Positions 42,564 through 52,471 of a DNA stretch of 64,000 nucleotides are shown here, piece by piece (the stretch's first letter is position 1; the number at the start of each line of letters is the position of its first letter). Source of the stretch: JAFGMC01 sp963540515. Its GTDB lineage: Bacteria > Pseudomonadota > Alphaproteobacteria > Rs-D84. Position numbers and translations under genes: made by a program. The notes below the pieces were generated by a model. It worked only from the letters and a program-made list of their open reading frames with translations, was not told where the DNA came from and searched no databases. The stretch covers positions 1-64,000 of the forward strand of contig CAUTNA010000003.1 in NCBI GenBank assembly GCA_963540515.1, written 5' to 3'.

Positions 42564-43568
42564 TTATAAATACCACTTTACCGTTTTTATAATACCTGTA
42601 TCAAATGTCTCTTCTGCTTTCCAACCTAGTTCTGTTTCAAGTTTTGTTGCATCAATTGCATATCTGAAATCATGTCCAGCTCTGTCTTCCACAAATTCGA
42701 TTAATTCAGAGTATTTGGCTCCATTTTTACGTGGCATTTTTTCATCTAAAATTTCACAAATTTTATTAACAATTGTTATATTCTTTCTTTCATTGTGTCC
42801 GCCAATATTATATGTCTCACCTGATTTTCCTTTATGAAATATTAAATCAATTGCTTTGCAGTGATCTAAAACATATAACCAATCTCTTATATTTAATCCT
42901 TTTCCATAAATAGGTAATGGTTTTTCTTCTAATGCCTGTTTTATTATATGTGGAATTAGTTTTTCATTATGTTGCTTTGGTCCATAATTATTAGAACAAT
43001 TTGATGTAGTAATATTCATTCCAAATGTATGATGATAAGCGCGTACTATAAAATCAGAACTTGCTTTACTTGCAGAATAGGGCGAGTTTGGGGCATAAGG
43101 TGTTTTTTCTGTAAAATATCCAGTCTCTCCTAGTGTTCCGTATACTTCATCAGTTGAAATATGATGAAAACGACAATCTTCATAACCAAGTTTTATTTTA
43201 TTGGGGGCCTCCATCCAAGATTTAAACGCAACATCAATTAAATTAAAAGTCCCGTTTATGTTGGTTTTTATAAAGGCATCTGGATTTTTTATTGAATTAT
43301 CAACATGGCTTTCTGCTGCGAAATGAATAACTCCTTTTATATCATTTTCTTTAAATAATTTTTCTATCAAAAGTCGATCACAAATATCACCTTGTATAAA
43401 CTTATAATTATTCATCTTTTCACATTCTTTAAGATTATCTAAATTCCCTGCATAAGTTAATTTATCTAAATTAATAATATTATAATTAGTATATTTTTCA
43501 CAAAAATATGGAATGAAATTTGAACCAATAAATCCAGCCCCTCCTGTTATTAAAATTGTCTTAGACAT
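42564..43568 (-). CDS. rfbB: dTDP-glucose 4,6-dehydratase
   Basis: 334 residues, second step of dTDP-L-rhamnose synthesis. Rossmann GGAGFIGSN, LDKLTYAGN, HFAAESHVDNS, STDEVYG (catalytic Thr-Asp-Glu), and YxxxK as YSASKA. Start 43568 has AAGGA upstream and overlaps the rfbD end by 19 bases. Confidence 0.96.
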   Translation of the reverse strand: MSKTILITGGAGFIGSNFIPYFCEKYTNYNIINLDKLTYAGNLDNLKECEKMNNYKFIQGDICDRLLIEKLFKENDIKGVIHFAAESHVDNSIKNPDAFIKTNINGTFNLIDVAFKSWMEAPNKIKLGYEDCRFHHISTDEVYGTLGETGYFTEKTPYAPNSPYSASKASSDFIVRAYHHTFGMNITTSNCSNNYGPKQHNEKLIPHIIKQALEEKPLPIYGKGLNIRDWLYVLDHCKAIDLIFHKGKSGETYNIGGHNERKNITIVNKICEILDEKMPRKNGAKYSELIEFVEDRAGHDFRYAIDATKLETELGWKAEETFDTGIIKTVKWYL

Positions 43569-44380
43569 TTTTTTAATCCTTCGCTCCAATGGTTAATTTC
43601 TATATTAAATGTTTCTTTAATTTTTGTTTTATCTAAAACACTATAAAAAGGTCTTGTTGCTTTAGTTGGATATTTAAAACTTGGAATTGGATTTACCTTA
43701 CAATTAAGATTTGATAACTCCATAATTCTTACAGCAAAATCATACCATGAACAAACACCTTCATTAGTATAATGATAAATACCTTTATTAGTTTCGTTTA
43801 TTTGTGGTAATATTTTTACGATAGCATCGGCTAAATCTCCTGCATAAGTTGGTGATCCAATTTGATCTGAAACAACATTAATTTTTTCTTTTTCTTGTCC
43901 GAGTCTTATCATTGTTTTTAAAAAATTATTACAATAAGAGGAATAAAGCCATGCTGTTCTTAGAATAATTGCATTATTTGAATTTTTTAAAATTTCTTCT
44001 TCACCTTTTCTTTTTGTTTTTCCATAAACAGAAATAGGATTGGTATTATCTTCTTCTTTATATGGTTTATTAGAATTGCCATCAAATACATAATCTGTTG
44101 AAATATGAATAAGTTTTAATCCCATTTTAGCTAAATTATAAGGACCAATAACATTTGTTTTGTATGCAGTATCAAGTGTCTCTTCTGCTTTATCAACAGC
44201 AGTGTATGCTGCACAATTTATAATAGTTTTAATGTCATTATTTTTTATAAATGAATTGACTGCATCTAAATCTGTTATATCTAAATCTGATGACCCAACA
44301 GATATTGCCTCTGGTAAGAGATTTTTTAATTCTCTGCCTAATTGACCAGTTGCTCCAGTTATTAATATTTTATCTTTCAT
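43550..44380 (-). CDS. rfbD: dTDP-4-dehydrorhamnose reductase
   Basis: 276 residues, last step of dTDP-L-rhamnose synthesis. NAD(P) loop ITGATGQLGREL, NCAAYTAVDKAE, HISTDYVFDG and YGKTKRKGEE (YxxxK) are family marks. It overlaps both rfbC (11 bases) and rfbB (19 bases). Confidence 0.96.
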   Translation of the reverse strand: MKDKILITGATGQLGRELKNLLPEAISVGSSDLDITDLDAVNSFIKNNDIKTIINCAAYTAVDKAEETLDTAYKTNVIGPYNLAKMGLKLIHISTDYVFDGNSNKPYKEEDNTNPISVYGKTKRKGEEEILKNSNNAIILRTAWLYSSYCNNFLKTMIRLGQEKEKINVVSDQIGSPTYAGDLADAIVKILPQINETNKGIYHYTNEGVCSWYDFAVRIMELSNLNCKVNPIPSFKYPTKATRPFYSVLDKTKIKETFNIEINHWSEGLKKCLRQF

Positions 44381-44924
44381 CAGGAATATCTTTTAATTTA
44401 TTAGCCATTCTATCTTTTTCAGATGTAATAACCTTATTATTTGGTATTTTCCAGTCTATACCAATTTCTTCGTCATCATATCTTATACCAAACTCAGATT
44501 CCTTGCAGTAAAAATTATCACATTTATAAGCAAAAACGGCTGTTTTACTTAAGACAGAAAATCCATGTAAAAAACCTCTTGGAATAAATAATTGACATTT
44601 ATTTTCATCTGATAATTCAACTGCAACATGTTTACCAAATGTTTTTGAATTTTTACGAATATCTACTGCTACATCTAAAACACTACCTTCTAAAACTCTT
44701 ACAAGTTTTGCTTGTGCGTGTTCTCCAAGTTGACAGTGTAGACCTCTTATAACGCCATAGCAAGATTTGGACTGATTATCTTGTACAAAGCGATTTTTTA
44801 TTCCATTTTTAATAAATTCTTCTTCATTATAACTTTCAAAGAAGTATCCCCTAGAATCCTCAAAAAATTTTGGTTCTATAATAATAACATCATCAATTTC
44901 TGTTTTTATAAAATTAAAACTCAT
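44370..44924 (-). CDS. rfbC: dTDP-4-dehydrorhamnose 3,5-epimerase
   Basis: 184 residues from the ATG at 44924 (GAGGAAAAAC upstream). Cupin-fold epimerase: EPKFFEDSRGYFFESYNEE, NQSKSCYGVIRGLHCQ with the catalytic His, VLDVAVDIRKNS and FIPRGFLHGFSVLS. Third enzyme of the pathway. It overlaps rfbA by 11 bases. Confidence 0.96.
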   Translation of the reverse strand: MSFNFIKTEIDDVIIIEPKFFEDSRGYFFESYNEEEFIKNGIKNRFVQDNQSKSCYGVIRGLHCQLGEHAQAKLVRVLEGSVLDVAVDIRKNSKTFGKHVAVELSDENKCQLFIPRGFLHGFSVLSKTAVFAYKCDNFYCKESEFGIRYDDEEIGIDWKIPNNKVITSEKDRMANKLKDIPDER

Positions 44925-45798
44925 GTTTTTCCTCATAAACTTTTTTTAAATATTTTTTATAATCTCCATCTTTAAGAGAATCTATTGTTTTCTTCATTTG
45001 TTCATCACTCATAAAACCTTTATGATATGCGATTTCTTCAATACATGCAATTTTTAATCCTTGTCTTTTCTCTATGATTTGTACAAATTGTCCTGCTTCC
45101 ATTAAACTGTCAGGTGTACCTGCATCAATCCAAGATGTTCCTCTTCGCATTGGTATAACATTAAGCCTTTCTTCTTTTAAATATAGATTATTTAAATCTG
45201 TTATTTCTAATTCACCCCTTTTTGATGGCTTTAAATTTTTGGCTTTTTGGGCAACATCGCTTGGATAAAAATAAAGACCGACAGATGCATAATTAGATTT
45301 TGGCTTAATTGGCTTTTCTTCTATTGAAATTGCTTTGAAATCTTTATCAAATTCAACAACACCAAAACGTTCTGGGTCGGACACGTGATGAGCAAAAATT
45401 GTTGCTTGTTTTCCTTTGTTTTTTATAACTTCGTCTTTAAATATTTTTATCTGTCCCCCCATATAAAAAACATTATCCCCTAAAATAAGGCAGACATCAT
45501 CATCTCCAATAAAATCCTCACCAATTATAAAAGCTTCAGCAATTCCTTTTGGTTCGTTTTGTACTTTATATTGTATGTTAAGTCCTAAATGTTTTCCGTT
45601 GCCAAATAATTTTTCAATGTTTGGTATGTCTCTTGGAGTTGATATAATCAAAATATCATTGATACCAAATAACATTAATGTTGATAATGGATAATATATC
45701 ATTGGTTTATCATAAACAGGTAATAATTGTTTAGATGTTGTTTTTGTAAGTGGATATAGTCGAGTTCCACTACCACCCGCTAATATTATTCCTTTCAT
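44914..45798 (-). CDS. rfbA: Glucose-1-phosphate thymidylyltransferase
   Basis: 294 residues, first step of the dTDP-rhamnose pathway. GIILAGGSGTRLYPLT, SKQLLPVYDKPMIYYPLS, LILGDNVFYMG and GTSWIDAGTPDSLMEA are diagnostic. AGAGG precedes the ATG. Only 18 bases separate it from the hsdR stop, so the rhamnose genes are probably read from the restriction system's transcript. Rhamnose would go into LPS or another surface glycan. Confidence 0.97.
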   Translation of the reverse strand: MKGIILAGGSGTRLYPLTKTTSKQLLPVYDKPMIYYPLSTLMLFGINDILIISTPRDIPNIEKLFGNGKHLGLNIQYKVQNEPKGIAEAFIIGEDFIGDDDVCLILGDNVFYMGGQIKIFKDEVIKNKGKQATIFAHHVSDPERFGVVEFDKDFKAISIEEKPIKPKSNYASVGLYFYPSDVAQKAKNLKPSKRGELEITDLNNLYLKEERLNVIPMRRGTSWIDAGTPDSLMEAGQFVQIIEKRQGLKIACIEEIAYHKGFMSDEQMKKTIDSLKDGDYKKYLKKVYEEKHEF

Positions 45799-45816
45799 CT
45801 TTTACCTCTTTATTTA

Positions 45817-48800
45817 TTAAATAATATCTTTATATTTATTGAAAAATAAATTAATTCTATCTAGTACTTTATTTGTTTTTTTATCTCTTTTATTATCTTT
45901 TGTAAATAATGATATTGGTGGTAATATTTCGCTAAAATTTGTACCTACATCTTGTACAAATCCATTTTTAAAAGAATTTTCAATAAAATTATAAGTTTCT
46001 TTTTCTTTTAATTTTTCTTCTGATATTATTTTATCTAGATCAATTTTTCTTTGTTGGTTTATATAATTTTTCCATTCTTCATATATATCAGAATTTGGTA
46101 TTAAAGAATTTATAAAATTAATAATTAAATCTTTTTTACTTCTAAGCTCTATACTTGAATCTATAGATTTTTCTATATTTATAATAATTTCCTTATCCTT
46201 TTTATCTGTTTCTTGATATTTCTTTACCAACATAAGAATATAATCTATATTTATTTCAACTTGTTTTATTAATTCTATTTCAAAGACAAGGTCATCATTA
46301 ATATTTTCAGTATTACTTTTATTTTTGTTTCTCCACGATTCATACAATTCAATATACATACTGTGATAATCTTGAGTATCTCTTTGAGTTAATATTTCTT
46401 GTCCTTTAAAATCATCAAAAGTTTCCAGTATATTTCTTAACTTTAAAATATTTCCATATAATTTAATAAAATCTTTTTGGTCTTTTTCTGTATTTATCAT
46501 TTGTCCAACAGGATATTTATTTTGTAATTCTGAAATTAAATCTAGATAGGATCTTACATCAAGACCTTTATCATCTTTATAACCATACTTATAATATTCA
46601 TCAAATGTTTTTAATAAGACAATACCTTTTGCATCCTTATTCCCAAATAGAGCGATACTTTTATTTGTTTCTTCTTCAAGATTTCTAAAACAAACAATAT
46701 TTCCAAATGCTTTTATACTGTTTAATATTCTGTTTGTTCTTGAATATGCTTGCAGTAGTCCTTGCATTTTTAAATTTTTATCAACCCATAAAGTATTTAA
46801 TGTTGGTGCATCAAATCCAGTTAAAAACATATTAACAACAATAAGTAAATCAATATCTCTGTTTTTTACTCTTAAAGATACATCCTTATAATAATTTTGA
46901 AACTTATCACTGGAAGTATCATAAGTAGTATTAAATAGTTTATTGTAATCTTTTATTGCTTCTTCTAAAAAATCCCTACTGCTTTTATCAAGCGCTTCTG
47001 TGTTTTCTGGATTTTCATCATCAAAATTATCTATACTATTGTCATCAGTATTGGGTGAATAACTGTAAATAAGAGCAATTTTTAATTTTTTATTAATATC
47101 TTGTTCCATTTGTTTTTGAAACTCTGTATAGTATAATTTTGCCGCCTCAATTGAAGAAACCGCGAATATAGAATTAAATCCTGTCATTCTTATTTTTTCT
47201 TTTATTTCTTCAATTTTTTGTTTTTTTGATTTAGATATTTCTTTTATATTGGTCAATTTATTAAATTCGTAGGAACTTGTATTTCTTTTAGTATATTGAT
47301 TAAAGTGGGTTAGAATATAATCAACTATTTTTGATATCCTTAGAGGGGACATTAAAGCTTTCTCTCTGTTTATATCCTGAACCTTTTCATCTTTTATATT
47401 TTCCTCTGCTTTCATAGTAGAATGATAATAAACCTTAAAAGGTAAAACATTTTTATCATTAGTAGCATCCACAATTGTATAAGTATGCAGTTTATCTCCA
47501 AATATTTGCTCTGTTGTTTTTAAAATAGTTGTTCCACTTTTATAAGCGTTTTCAGAAAAAATAGGTGTTCCTGTAAATCCAAATAAATTATATTTTTTGA
47601 AATTTTTTATAATAAGACTGTGTTGATCTCCAAATTGGCTTCTATGACATTCGTCAAATATAAAAACAATGTGCTTATTATAGACAGGATGATCTTTATT
47701 TTGTTTTATAAAATAAGTAAGTTTTTGGATTGTTGTGATTATAATCCTAGCATTGGAATCCTCTAATTGACCTTTTAATACAGCGGTGCTTGTATTACTG
47801 TTTGCGGCACCTTTTTCAAAATTGTCATATTCTTTCATTGTTTGACAATCAAGATCTTTTCTATCAACAACAAATAAAACTTTATCTATTTCAGGAATTT
47901 CTGTTGCAAGTTGTGCAGTTTTAAAACTTGTTAATGTTTTTCCGCTTCCTGTTGTATGCCAAACATAACCACCCGCATTAATAGTTCCATAAGTTTTATT
48001 ATTTATTGAAATTTTTATTTTATTTAAAATTTGTTCCGCAGCAAATATTTGGTAAGGTCTCATAACTAATAAAATATTATCAGTCGTAAATACACAATAT
48101 TTTGTTAAAATATTTAAAATCGTATGTTTTGCAAAGAAAGTTTTTGTAAAATCTATTAAATCTGTAATAGGTTTATTTTTTGAATCTGCCCACCAACTTG
48201 TAAATTCAAAACTGTGACTTGTTTTTTTGTTTGATGTTTTATTTAATTCTTTTATATGGCTTTCTCTGGTAGTATTACTATAATATTTTGTATAAGTTCC
48301 ATTTGAAATTACAAAAATTTGTATATATTGAAATAATCCATATTCAGACCAGAAACTTTCTTTTTGATACCTGTTTATTTGATTAAAAGCTTCTTTTATA
48401 TCAATACCCCGTCTTTTTAGCTCTATATGAATAAGAGGAAGACCGTTAACCAATATAGTTACATCATATCTATTTTTGTGATTTCCTTCTTCTGCAACAT
48501 ATTGATTTATAACTTGTAAATAATTATTATGGATGTTGTCTTTATCTAAAAGTTTAATATTTTTTGTTGTTCCATCTTTAAGTTTATATGTTTTAGTAGA
48601 ATCTTTTTGTATTGTTTTTGTCTTTTCTGCTATTGCGTCTTTTCCAGTTTCTTGACCTTTTATGTGTGTTTTAAAGAACTCATTCCATCCATCATCATCA
48701 AATTTATAATTATTCAATTTTTCTATTTGATGTCTCAAATTAGTTATTAATTCTTCTCCTGTATGTATTGGTAAATACTCATAAGCTTGAGATGTAAGTT

Positions 48801-48942
48801 GTTTAATAAATTCTTTTTCTAAATCGGATTCTGTTTGATAATTTGTTTCTTTAGTTCTTTCAGAGTTATATTCTGAAACAATTGTACTTTCTGGATTTTC
48901 TGAAATTAATTTATATTGTTTATCCATATCTGTTGGTTCCAT
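45817..48942 (-). CDS. hsdR: Type I restriction enzyme R subunit HsdR
   Basis: 1041 residues. Nuclease core near 170-195 (RYDVTILVNGLPLIHIELKRR, a PD-(D/E)xK-type D...ExK). SF2 translocase motifs: Walker A HTTGSGKT, DEAD-like FIFDECHRSQFG, motif III GFTGTP, and MFLTGFDAP plus LQAYSRTNR in the second RecA domain. A helical C-terminus binds the methylase. Complete for type I. The start is 1 base after the hsdS stop on the minus strand. Gene order M-S-R resembles the type IC (EcoR124) layout. Confidence 0.96.
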   Translation of the reverse strand: MEPTDMDKQYKLISENPESTIVSEYNSERTKETNYQTESDLEKEFIKQLTSQAYEYLPIHTGEELITNLRHQIEKLNNYKFDDDGWNEFFKTHIKGQETGKDAIAEKTKTIQKDSTKTYKLKDGTTKNIKLLDKDNIHNNYLQVINQYVAEEGNHKNRYDVTILVNGLPLIHIELKRRGIDIKEAFNQINRYQKESFWSEYGLFQYIQIFVISNGTYTKYYSNTTRESHIKELNKTSNKKTSHSFEFTSWWADSKNKPITDLIDFTKTFFAKHTILNILTKYCVFTTDNILLVMRPYQIFAAEQILNKIKISINNKTYGTINAGGYVWHTTGSGKTLTSFKTAQLATEIPEIDKVLFVVDRKDLDCQTMKEYDNFEKGAANSNTSTAVLKGQLEDSNARIIITTIQKLTYFIKQNKDHPVYNKHIVFIFDECHRSQFGDQHSLIIKNFKKYNLFGFTGTPIFSENAYKSGTTILKTTEQIFGDKLHTYTIVDATNDKNVLPFKVYYHSTMKAEENIKDEKVQDINREKALMSPLRISKIVDYILTHFNQYTKRNTSSYEFNKLTNIKEISKSKKQKIEEIKEKIRMTGFNSIFAVSSIEAAKLYYTEFQKQMEQDINKKLKIALIYSYSPNTDDNSIDNFDDENPENTEALDKSSRDFLEEAIKDYNKLFNTTYDTSSDKFQNYYKDVSLRVKNRDIDLLIVVNMFLTGFDAPTLNTLWVDKNLKMQGLLQAYSRTNRILNSIKAFGNIVCFRNLEEETNKSIALFGNKDAKGIVLLKTFDEYYKYGYKDDKGLDVRSYLDLISELQNKYPVGQMINTEKDQKDFIKLYGNILKLRNILETFDDFKGQEILTQRDTQDYHSMYIELYESWRNKNKSNTENINDDLVFEIELIKQVEINIDYILMLVKKYQETDKKDKEIIINIEKSIDSSIELRSKKDLIINFINSLIPNSDIYEEWKNYINQQRKIDLDKIISEEKLKEKETYNFIENSFKNGFVQDVGTNFSEILPPISLFTKDNKRDKKTNKVLDRINLFFNKYKDII

Positions 48943-50064
48943 TTATATTTTATTAAAAGATAAAAGTTTATTACGATAGTATTTATATTGTTGTTGTCTT
49001 GCATTTATTTCAGCAGGAAGTCCAATAGAAATATCATTAACTAAAGACTCAAACTTATCTAATATATTTACTATTCTTTCTTGTTCGGAGAGTGGAGGTA
49101 CTGGTACTTTAAAATTAGAAAATTTTGAAATCCATTGTCTTGAATGTTCTAAAGTTGAATATTTTATAATTTTCATAATATAGTAAATATATTTAAAGCA
49201 AAAATCTTCATTTTTTGGTTTTAAAATTTTTATAGCAGATGACTTAACTTTAAAATTAAAATCAACCCAATGAAAAGATGTTGTAAAGTCATCAAATATA
49301 ATTACAGGATTATTTTTATCTGCTATAAAAATCCCATTTTTTTCTTTTGTATAACCTAATATAAAAGTTTTTCCTGCTGTTAATACAGGTACTCCTTCAT
49401 CTTTAAGATTATCTTTTTCAATTATAAACTTAGAAGGTTGTATATAATCTAATAATTCATCTAAAGAAATCCAAGGGACGATATTATCTTGTTCTGTACC
49501 AAAATCTAATAGTTTATCTCTGTAATAATGATATTGTTTTTTTCTTAATACCAGCTCCGCCTCCAGCTCCGCCTCCAGCTCCGTAAAAGTATCTAATATA
49601 TTAACTATCTCTTCCTGTATAGCAATAGGGGGTATAGGTATTTCGATCGTTTTTAAGTTTTGTTGATTTAGCTTTGGTGGTAATCCTCTTACAAGTGAAG
49701 AAATATCAACAGTTGATAGGTAATAATATAAATATCTTAATTTAATAATATTTTCTTTTTCTTTTAATACATGAGCATGATTATTTACCCATATTTTGCC
49801 AATAGACCAATTTAATACAGGTGTTTTATCATCGTTTATAACACTTCCATCTTCACCAATTAATAAATATGTACCATCAAATATATAATCATTAACATAA
49901 TCTTGTATACCATTTGCCCCATAATATGGGTATTGCCCTTTTATTCTCTTATCTTTTGAAACAGGTAATCTTTGATTATCTAATATGACGCATATATCAC
50001 CCAATTCCTTATACTCGACCCCATCACTACAATACTCTTTTATCAATTCTTCTATTTTACTCAT
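48943..50064 (-). CDS. hsdS: Type I restriction specificity subunit HsdS
   Basis: 373 residues. Two target-recognition domains (about 1-160 and 195-335) are each followed by a conserved helical spacer (PIPPIAIQEEIVNILDTF and PVPPLSEQERIVNILDKF). The central spacer contains ELEAELEAEL, encoded by a 12-bp tandem repeat, then RKKQYHYYRDKLL. In EcoR124-type enzymes the number of equivalent 4-residue repeats sets the gap in the recognised sequence. At 373 residues it is a full but compact HsdS. It overlaps hsdM by 8 bases. Confidence 0.94.
   Translation of the reverse strand: MSKIEELIKEYCSDGVEYKELGDICVILDNQRLPVSKDKRIKGQYPYYGANGIQDYVNDYIFDGTYLLIGEDGSVINDDKTPVLNWSIGKIWVNNHAHVLKEKENIIKLRYLYYYLSTVDISSLVRGLPPKLNQQNLKTIEIPIPPIAIQEEIVNILDTFTELEAELEAELVLRKKQYHYYRDKLLDFGTEQDNIVPWISLDELLDYIQPSKFIIEKDNLKDEGVPVLTAGKTFILGYTKEKNGIFIADKNNPVIIFDDFTTSFHWVDFNFKVKSSAIKILKPKNEDFCFKYIYYIMKIIKYSTLEHSRQWISKFSNFKVPVPPLSEQERIVNILDKFESLVNDISIGLPAEINARQQQYKYYRNKLLSFNKI
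49551..49583 (-). repeat. 12-bp GC-rich tandem repeat in the hsdS central linker
   Basis: Unit CCAGCTCCGCCT (plus strand) twice, plus 9 bases of a third copy. Encodes ELEA-ELEA-EL. Markedly GC-rich against its surroundings. Loss or gain of units stays in frame and lengthens or shortens the helix between the two recognition domains. Confidence 0.92.
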
Positions 50065-51640
50065 CTTGATTCTCTAAATCTGTAATTATTGCGTCTATTT
50101 TGTTTCTTAAATCATTTTGTTTTATTACAATTTTCTTTATATCTTCATTCAATACCTTAATATCAATTTTTTCTTTTTCGTCTTTTTGTTCTATATAACT
50201 GGAAACAGATAAATTATAGTCATTATTCTTAATATCTTCATTTGAAACCAGTTTTGTAAAATGCTCTGTATTTTCTCGCTTAATATATTCGTTTAAAATA
50301 TCTTCAATATTTTTATCTGATAGTTTATTTTTATTACCAGAATGTATGAATTCATTCGTTGAGTCAATAAATAATACTTTATTATCTTTCTTACTTTTTT
50401 TCAAAACTATAATACATGTCGCAATAGATGTCCCAAAAAATAAGTTTGCTGGTAATTGTATAACACAATCAACAAAGTTATTATCTATCAAATATTGTCT
50501 TATTTTTTGCTCTTTACCACTTCTATAAAGAACTCCTGGAAACTCAACTATTGCTGCTGTTCCATCTACTGCAAGCCAAGAAAGCATATGCATTGTAAAT
50601 GCAAGGTCTGCTTTACTCGAAGGCGCAAGGACTCCCGCAGGAGAAAATCTTTCATCATTTATAAGTAATGGATTTTTATCACCTTCCCAAGAAATAGAGT
50701 AAGGTGGATTTGATACTATTGCTTCAAAAGGTTCATCATCCCAGTGTTTTGGATTTATTAAAGTATCTCCCAATGCAATATCAAATTTTTCATAATTAAC
50801 ATTATGTAAAAACATATTTATACGGCATAGATTATAAGTAGTTATATTTATTTCTTGAGCATAAAAACCGTTCTTAACATTATTTTCCCCTAATATTTTG
50901 GCAAATTTTAATAATAAAGATCCAGAACCTGCGCAAGGATCATAAACTTTATTTACTTCTTTTTTAAAATTTCCTTCTTTAGTTGTATCAACCAATGTTA
51001 ATTTTGTAAGTAGTGTTGAAACTTCTTGAGGGGTAAAAAATTCACCACCGGATTTACCAGCATTTGATGCGTACATTGTCATTAAGTATTCGTATGCATC
51101 ACCAAATAAATCAATAGTATTATCTGTAAAATTACCAAGTTTTAAATCCCCGATTGCATTTAAAATTTTTACTAATTTTGCATTTCTTTCAGATATATTA
51201 GATCCTAATTTATTGCTGTTTACATCGATATCCGCAAATAATCCTTTAAAATCATCCTCACTTTGTGCACCTTGAGTTGAAAGTTCAATATTTCTGAAAA
51301 CCTGTGATAAAGTTTGATTTAAATCTTTGTTATTTTTTGCATTATTTCTTACATTACAAAATAATTCACTTGGTAAAATGAAAAAACCCTTTTCTCTAAT
51401 AAAAGATTGTTTTCCAAGTTCTGCTAGTTCATCGGTTTGTTTTGTGTAATCAAAATCAACTTTCCCAACATCGTATTGGTTCTTATTTGCATAAGATATA
51501 ATATTTTCGCTGATATACCTGTAAAACAAAAATCCTAAAACATAAGACTTAAAATCCCATCCATCAACAGAACCTCTTAAATCATTAGCAACTTGCCATA
51601 TAGTTCTGTGTAATTCTGATCTTTCTTGTTCCTTTATCAT
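50057..51640 (-). CDS. hsdM: Type I DNA methyltransferase subunit HsdM
   Basis: 527 residues (ATG at 51640, with GGAGA before it; an ATG at 51655 is also in frame). N-terminal HsdM helical domain (HRTIWQVANDLRGSVDGWDFK), SAM-binding VYDPCAGSGSLLLKF and the N6-adenine methylase motif SNPPYSISW. GGEFFTPQEVSTLL precedes motif I as usual. First gene of hsdM-S-R. A tRNA-Ala lies 75 bases upstream on the same strand. Confidence 0.96.
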   Translation of the reverse strand: MIKEQERSELHRTIWQVANDLRGSVDGWDFKSYVLGFLFYRYISENIISYANKNQYDVGKVDFDYTKQTDELAELGKQSFIREKGFFILPSELFCNVRNNAKNNKDLNQTLSQVFRNIELSTQGAQSEDDFKGLFADIDVNSNKLGSNISERNAKLVKILNAIGDLKLGNFTDNTIDLFGDAYEYLMTMYASNAGKSGGEFFTPQEVSTLLTKLTLVDTTKEGNFKKEVNKVYDPCAGSGSLLLKFAKILGENNVKNGFYAQEINITTYNLCRINMFLHNVNYEKFDIALGDTLINPKHWDDEPFEAIVSNPPYSISWEGDKNPLLINDERFSPAGVLAPSSKADLAFTMHMLSWLAVDGTAAIVEFPGVLYRSGKEQKIRQYLIDNNFVDCVIQLPANLFFGTSIATCIIVLKKSKKDNKVLFIDSTNEFIHSGNKNKLSDKNIEDILNEYIKRENTEHFTKLVSNEDIKNNDYNLSVSSYIEQKDEKEKIDIKVLNEDIKKIVIKQNDLRNKIDAIITDLENQDE

Positions 51641-51730
51641 CTTAATTTTCTCCATAATAGATCTGATAATAGTTTTGATTTTTTTTACTTATTTTTCAAT
51701 ATAATTGTATTAAGTATCTGTTTATTAGTT

Positions 51731-51807
51731 TGGTGGAGCTGATGGGACTCGAACCCACGACCCTTTGCATGCCATGCAAATGCTCTAGCCAACTGAGCTA
51801 CAACCCC
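51731..51807 (-). tRNA. tRNA-Ala (anticodon GGC)
   Basis: The reverse complement starts GGGGTTGTAGCTCAGTTGGC. Anticodon stem TTTGC/GCAAA encloses ATGGCAT with anticodon GGC. T arm GTGGGTTCGAGTCCCAT and the end AGCTCCACCA include an encoded CCA. The acceptor stem GGGGTTG/CAGCTCC has G-T pairs, like alanine tRNAs and tmRNA. Confidence 0.94.
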
Positions 51808-51889
51808 TTAAGTTCAATAGTATATTTCTGCTTGAAAAATGTCAATTTAATTTGCTAATCTTACAAAGTGGTTAAATGGGAGATTTTAA

Positions 51890-52450
51890 GTGGATTATTC
51901 ATCTTTAAAATTAGAAGCGAATACTAAGACAGAACAAACAATTGAAGTTCTTCGCAATGAATATGCTGGACTTCGTACAGGACGTGCATCTGTTCATCTT
52001 TTAGACGGTATAAAAGTTCAAATATATGGAACTGAAATGCCAATATCTCAAGTTGCAACCGTTTCCGCGCCAGAGTCTCAATTATTATCAATTTCTGTTT
52101 GGGATGTATCAAATGCCTCTGAAATAGAAAAAGCTATTCGTGAATCTGGACTTGGTTTAAATCCTATGACTGCAGGAGGCGTTATCAGATTAAATTTACC
52201 ACCGCTTACAGAAGAAAGAAGAAAAGAGCTTGTAAAGGTTTCTGGTAAATATGCGGAGGAAGCAAAAATATCTATGCGTAATATCAGACAAGATTTAATG
52301 GCAAAGATTAAAAAAGCAGAAAATGATAAAGAAATATCTGAAGATGATGCTCGTAAATATGAAGCAGATCTACAGAAAGTTTTTGAAGCAAAAACTCTCG
52401 AGGTAGATCAAATAGCAAAGCAAAAAGAAATTGATATAATGGCTGTTTAA
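51890..52450 (+). CDS. frr: Ribosome recycling factor
   Basis: 186 residues, GTG start with GGGAG upstream. LRTGRASVHLLDGIKVQIYG and the IRLNLPPLTEERRKELVK segment are RRF signatures; the rest is the three-helix bundle. Separates ribosomal subunits after termination together with EF-G. The usual upstream pyrH, tsf and rpsB are not adjacent; those ribosomal genes lie at 8.6-10.3 kb. Confidence 0.97.
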   Translation: MDYSSLKLEANTKTEQTIEVLRNEYAGLRTGRASVHLLDGIKVQIYGTEMPISQVATVSAPESQLLSISVWDVSNASEIEKAIRESGLGLNPMTAGGVIRLNLPPLTEERRKELVKVSGKYAEEAKISMRNIRQDLMAKIKKAENDKEISEDDARKYEADLQKVFEAKTLEVDQIAKQKEIDIMAV

Positions 52451-52471
52451 TTTTTATTAAAAGGCAAAAAA

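Noticed and set aside
35388..51745. Similar ends of tmRNA and tRNA-Ala (CAGCTCCACCA) as att sites of an island
   Set aside because: Both are alanine-type acceptor stems, so similarity is functional. No integrase is seen and housekeeping genes lie between them.
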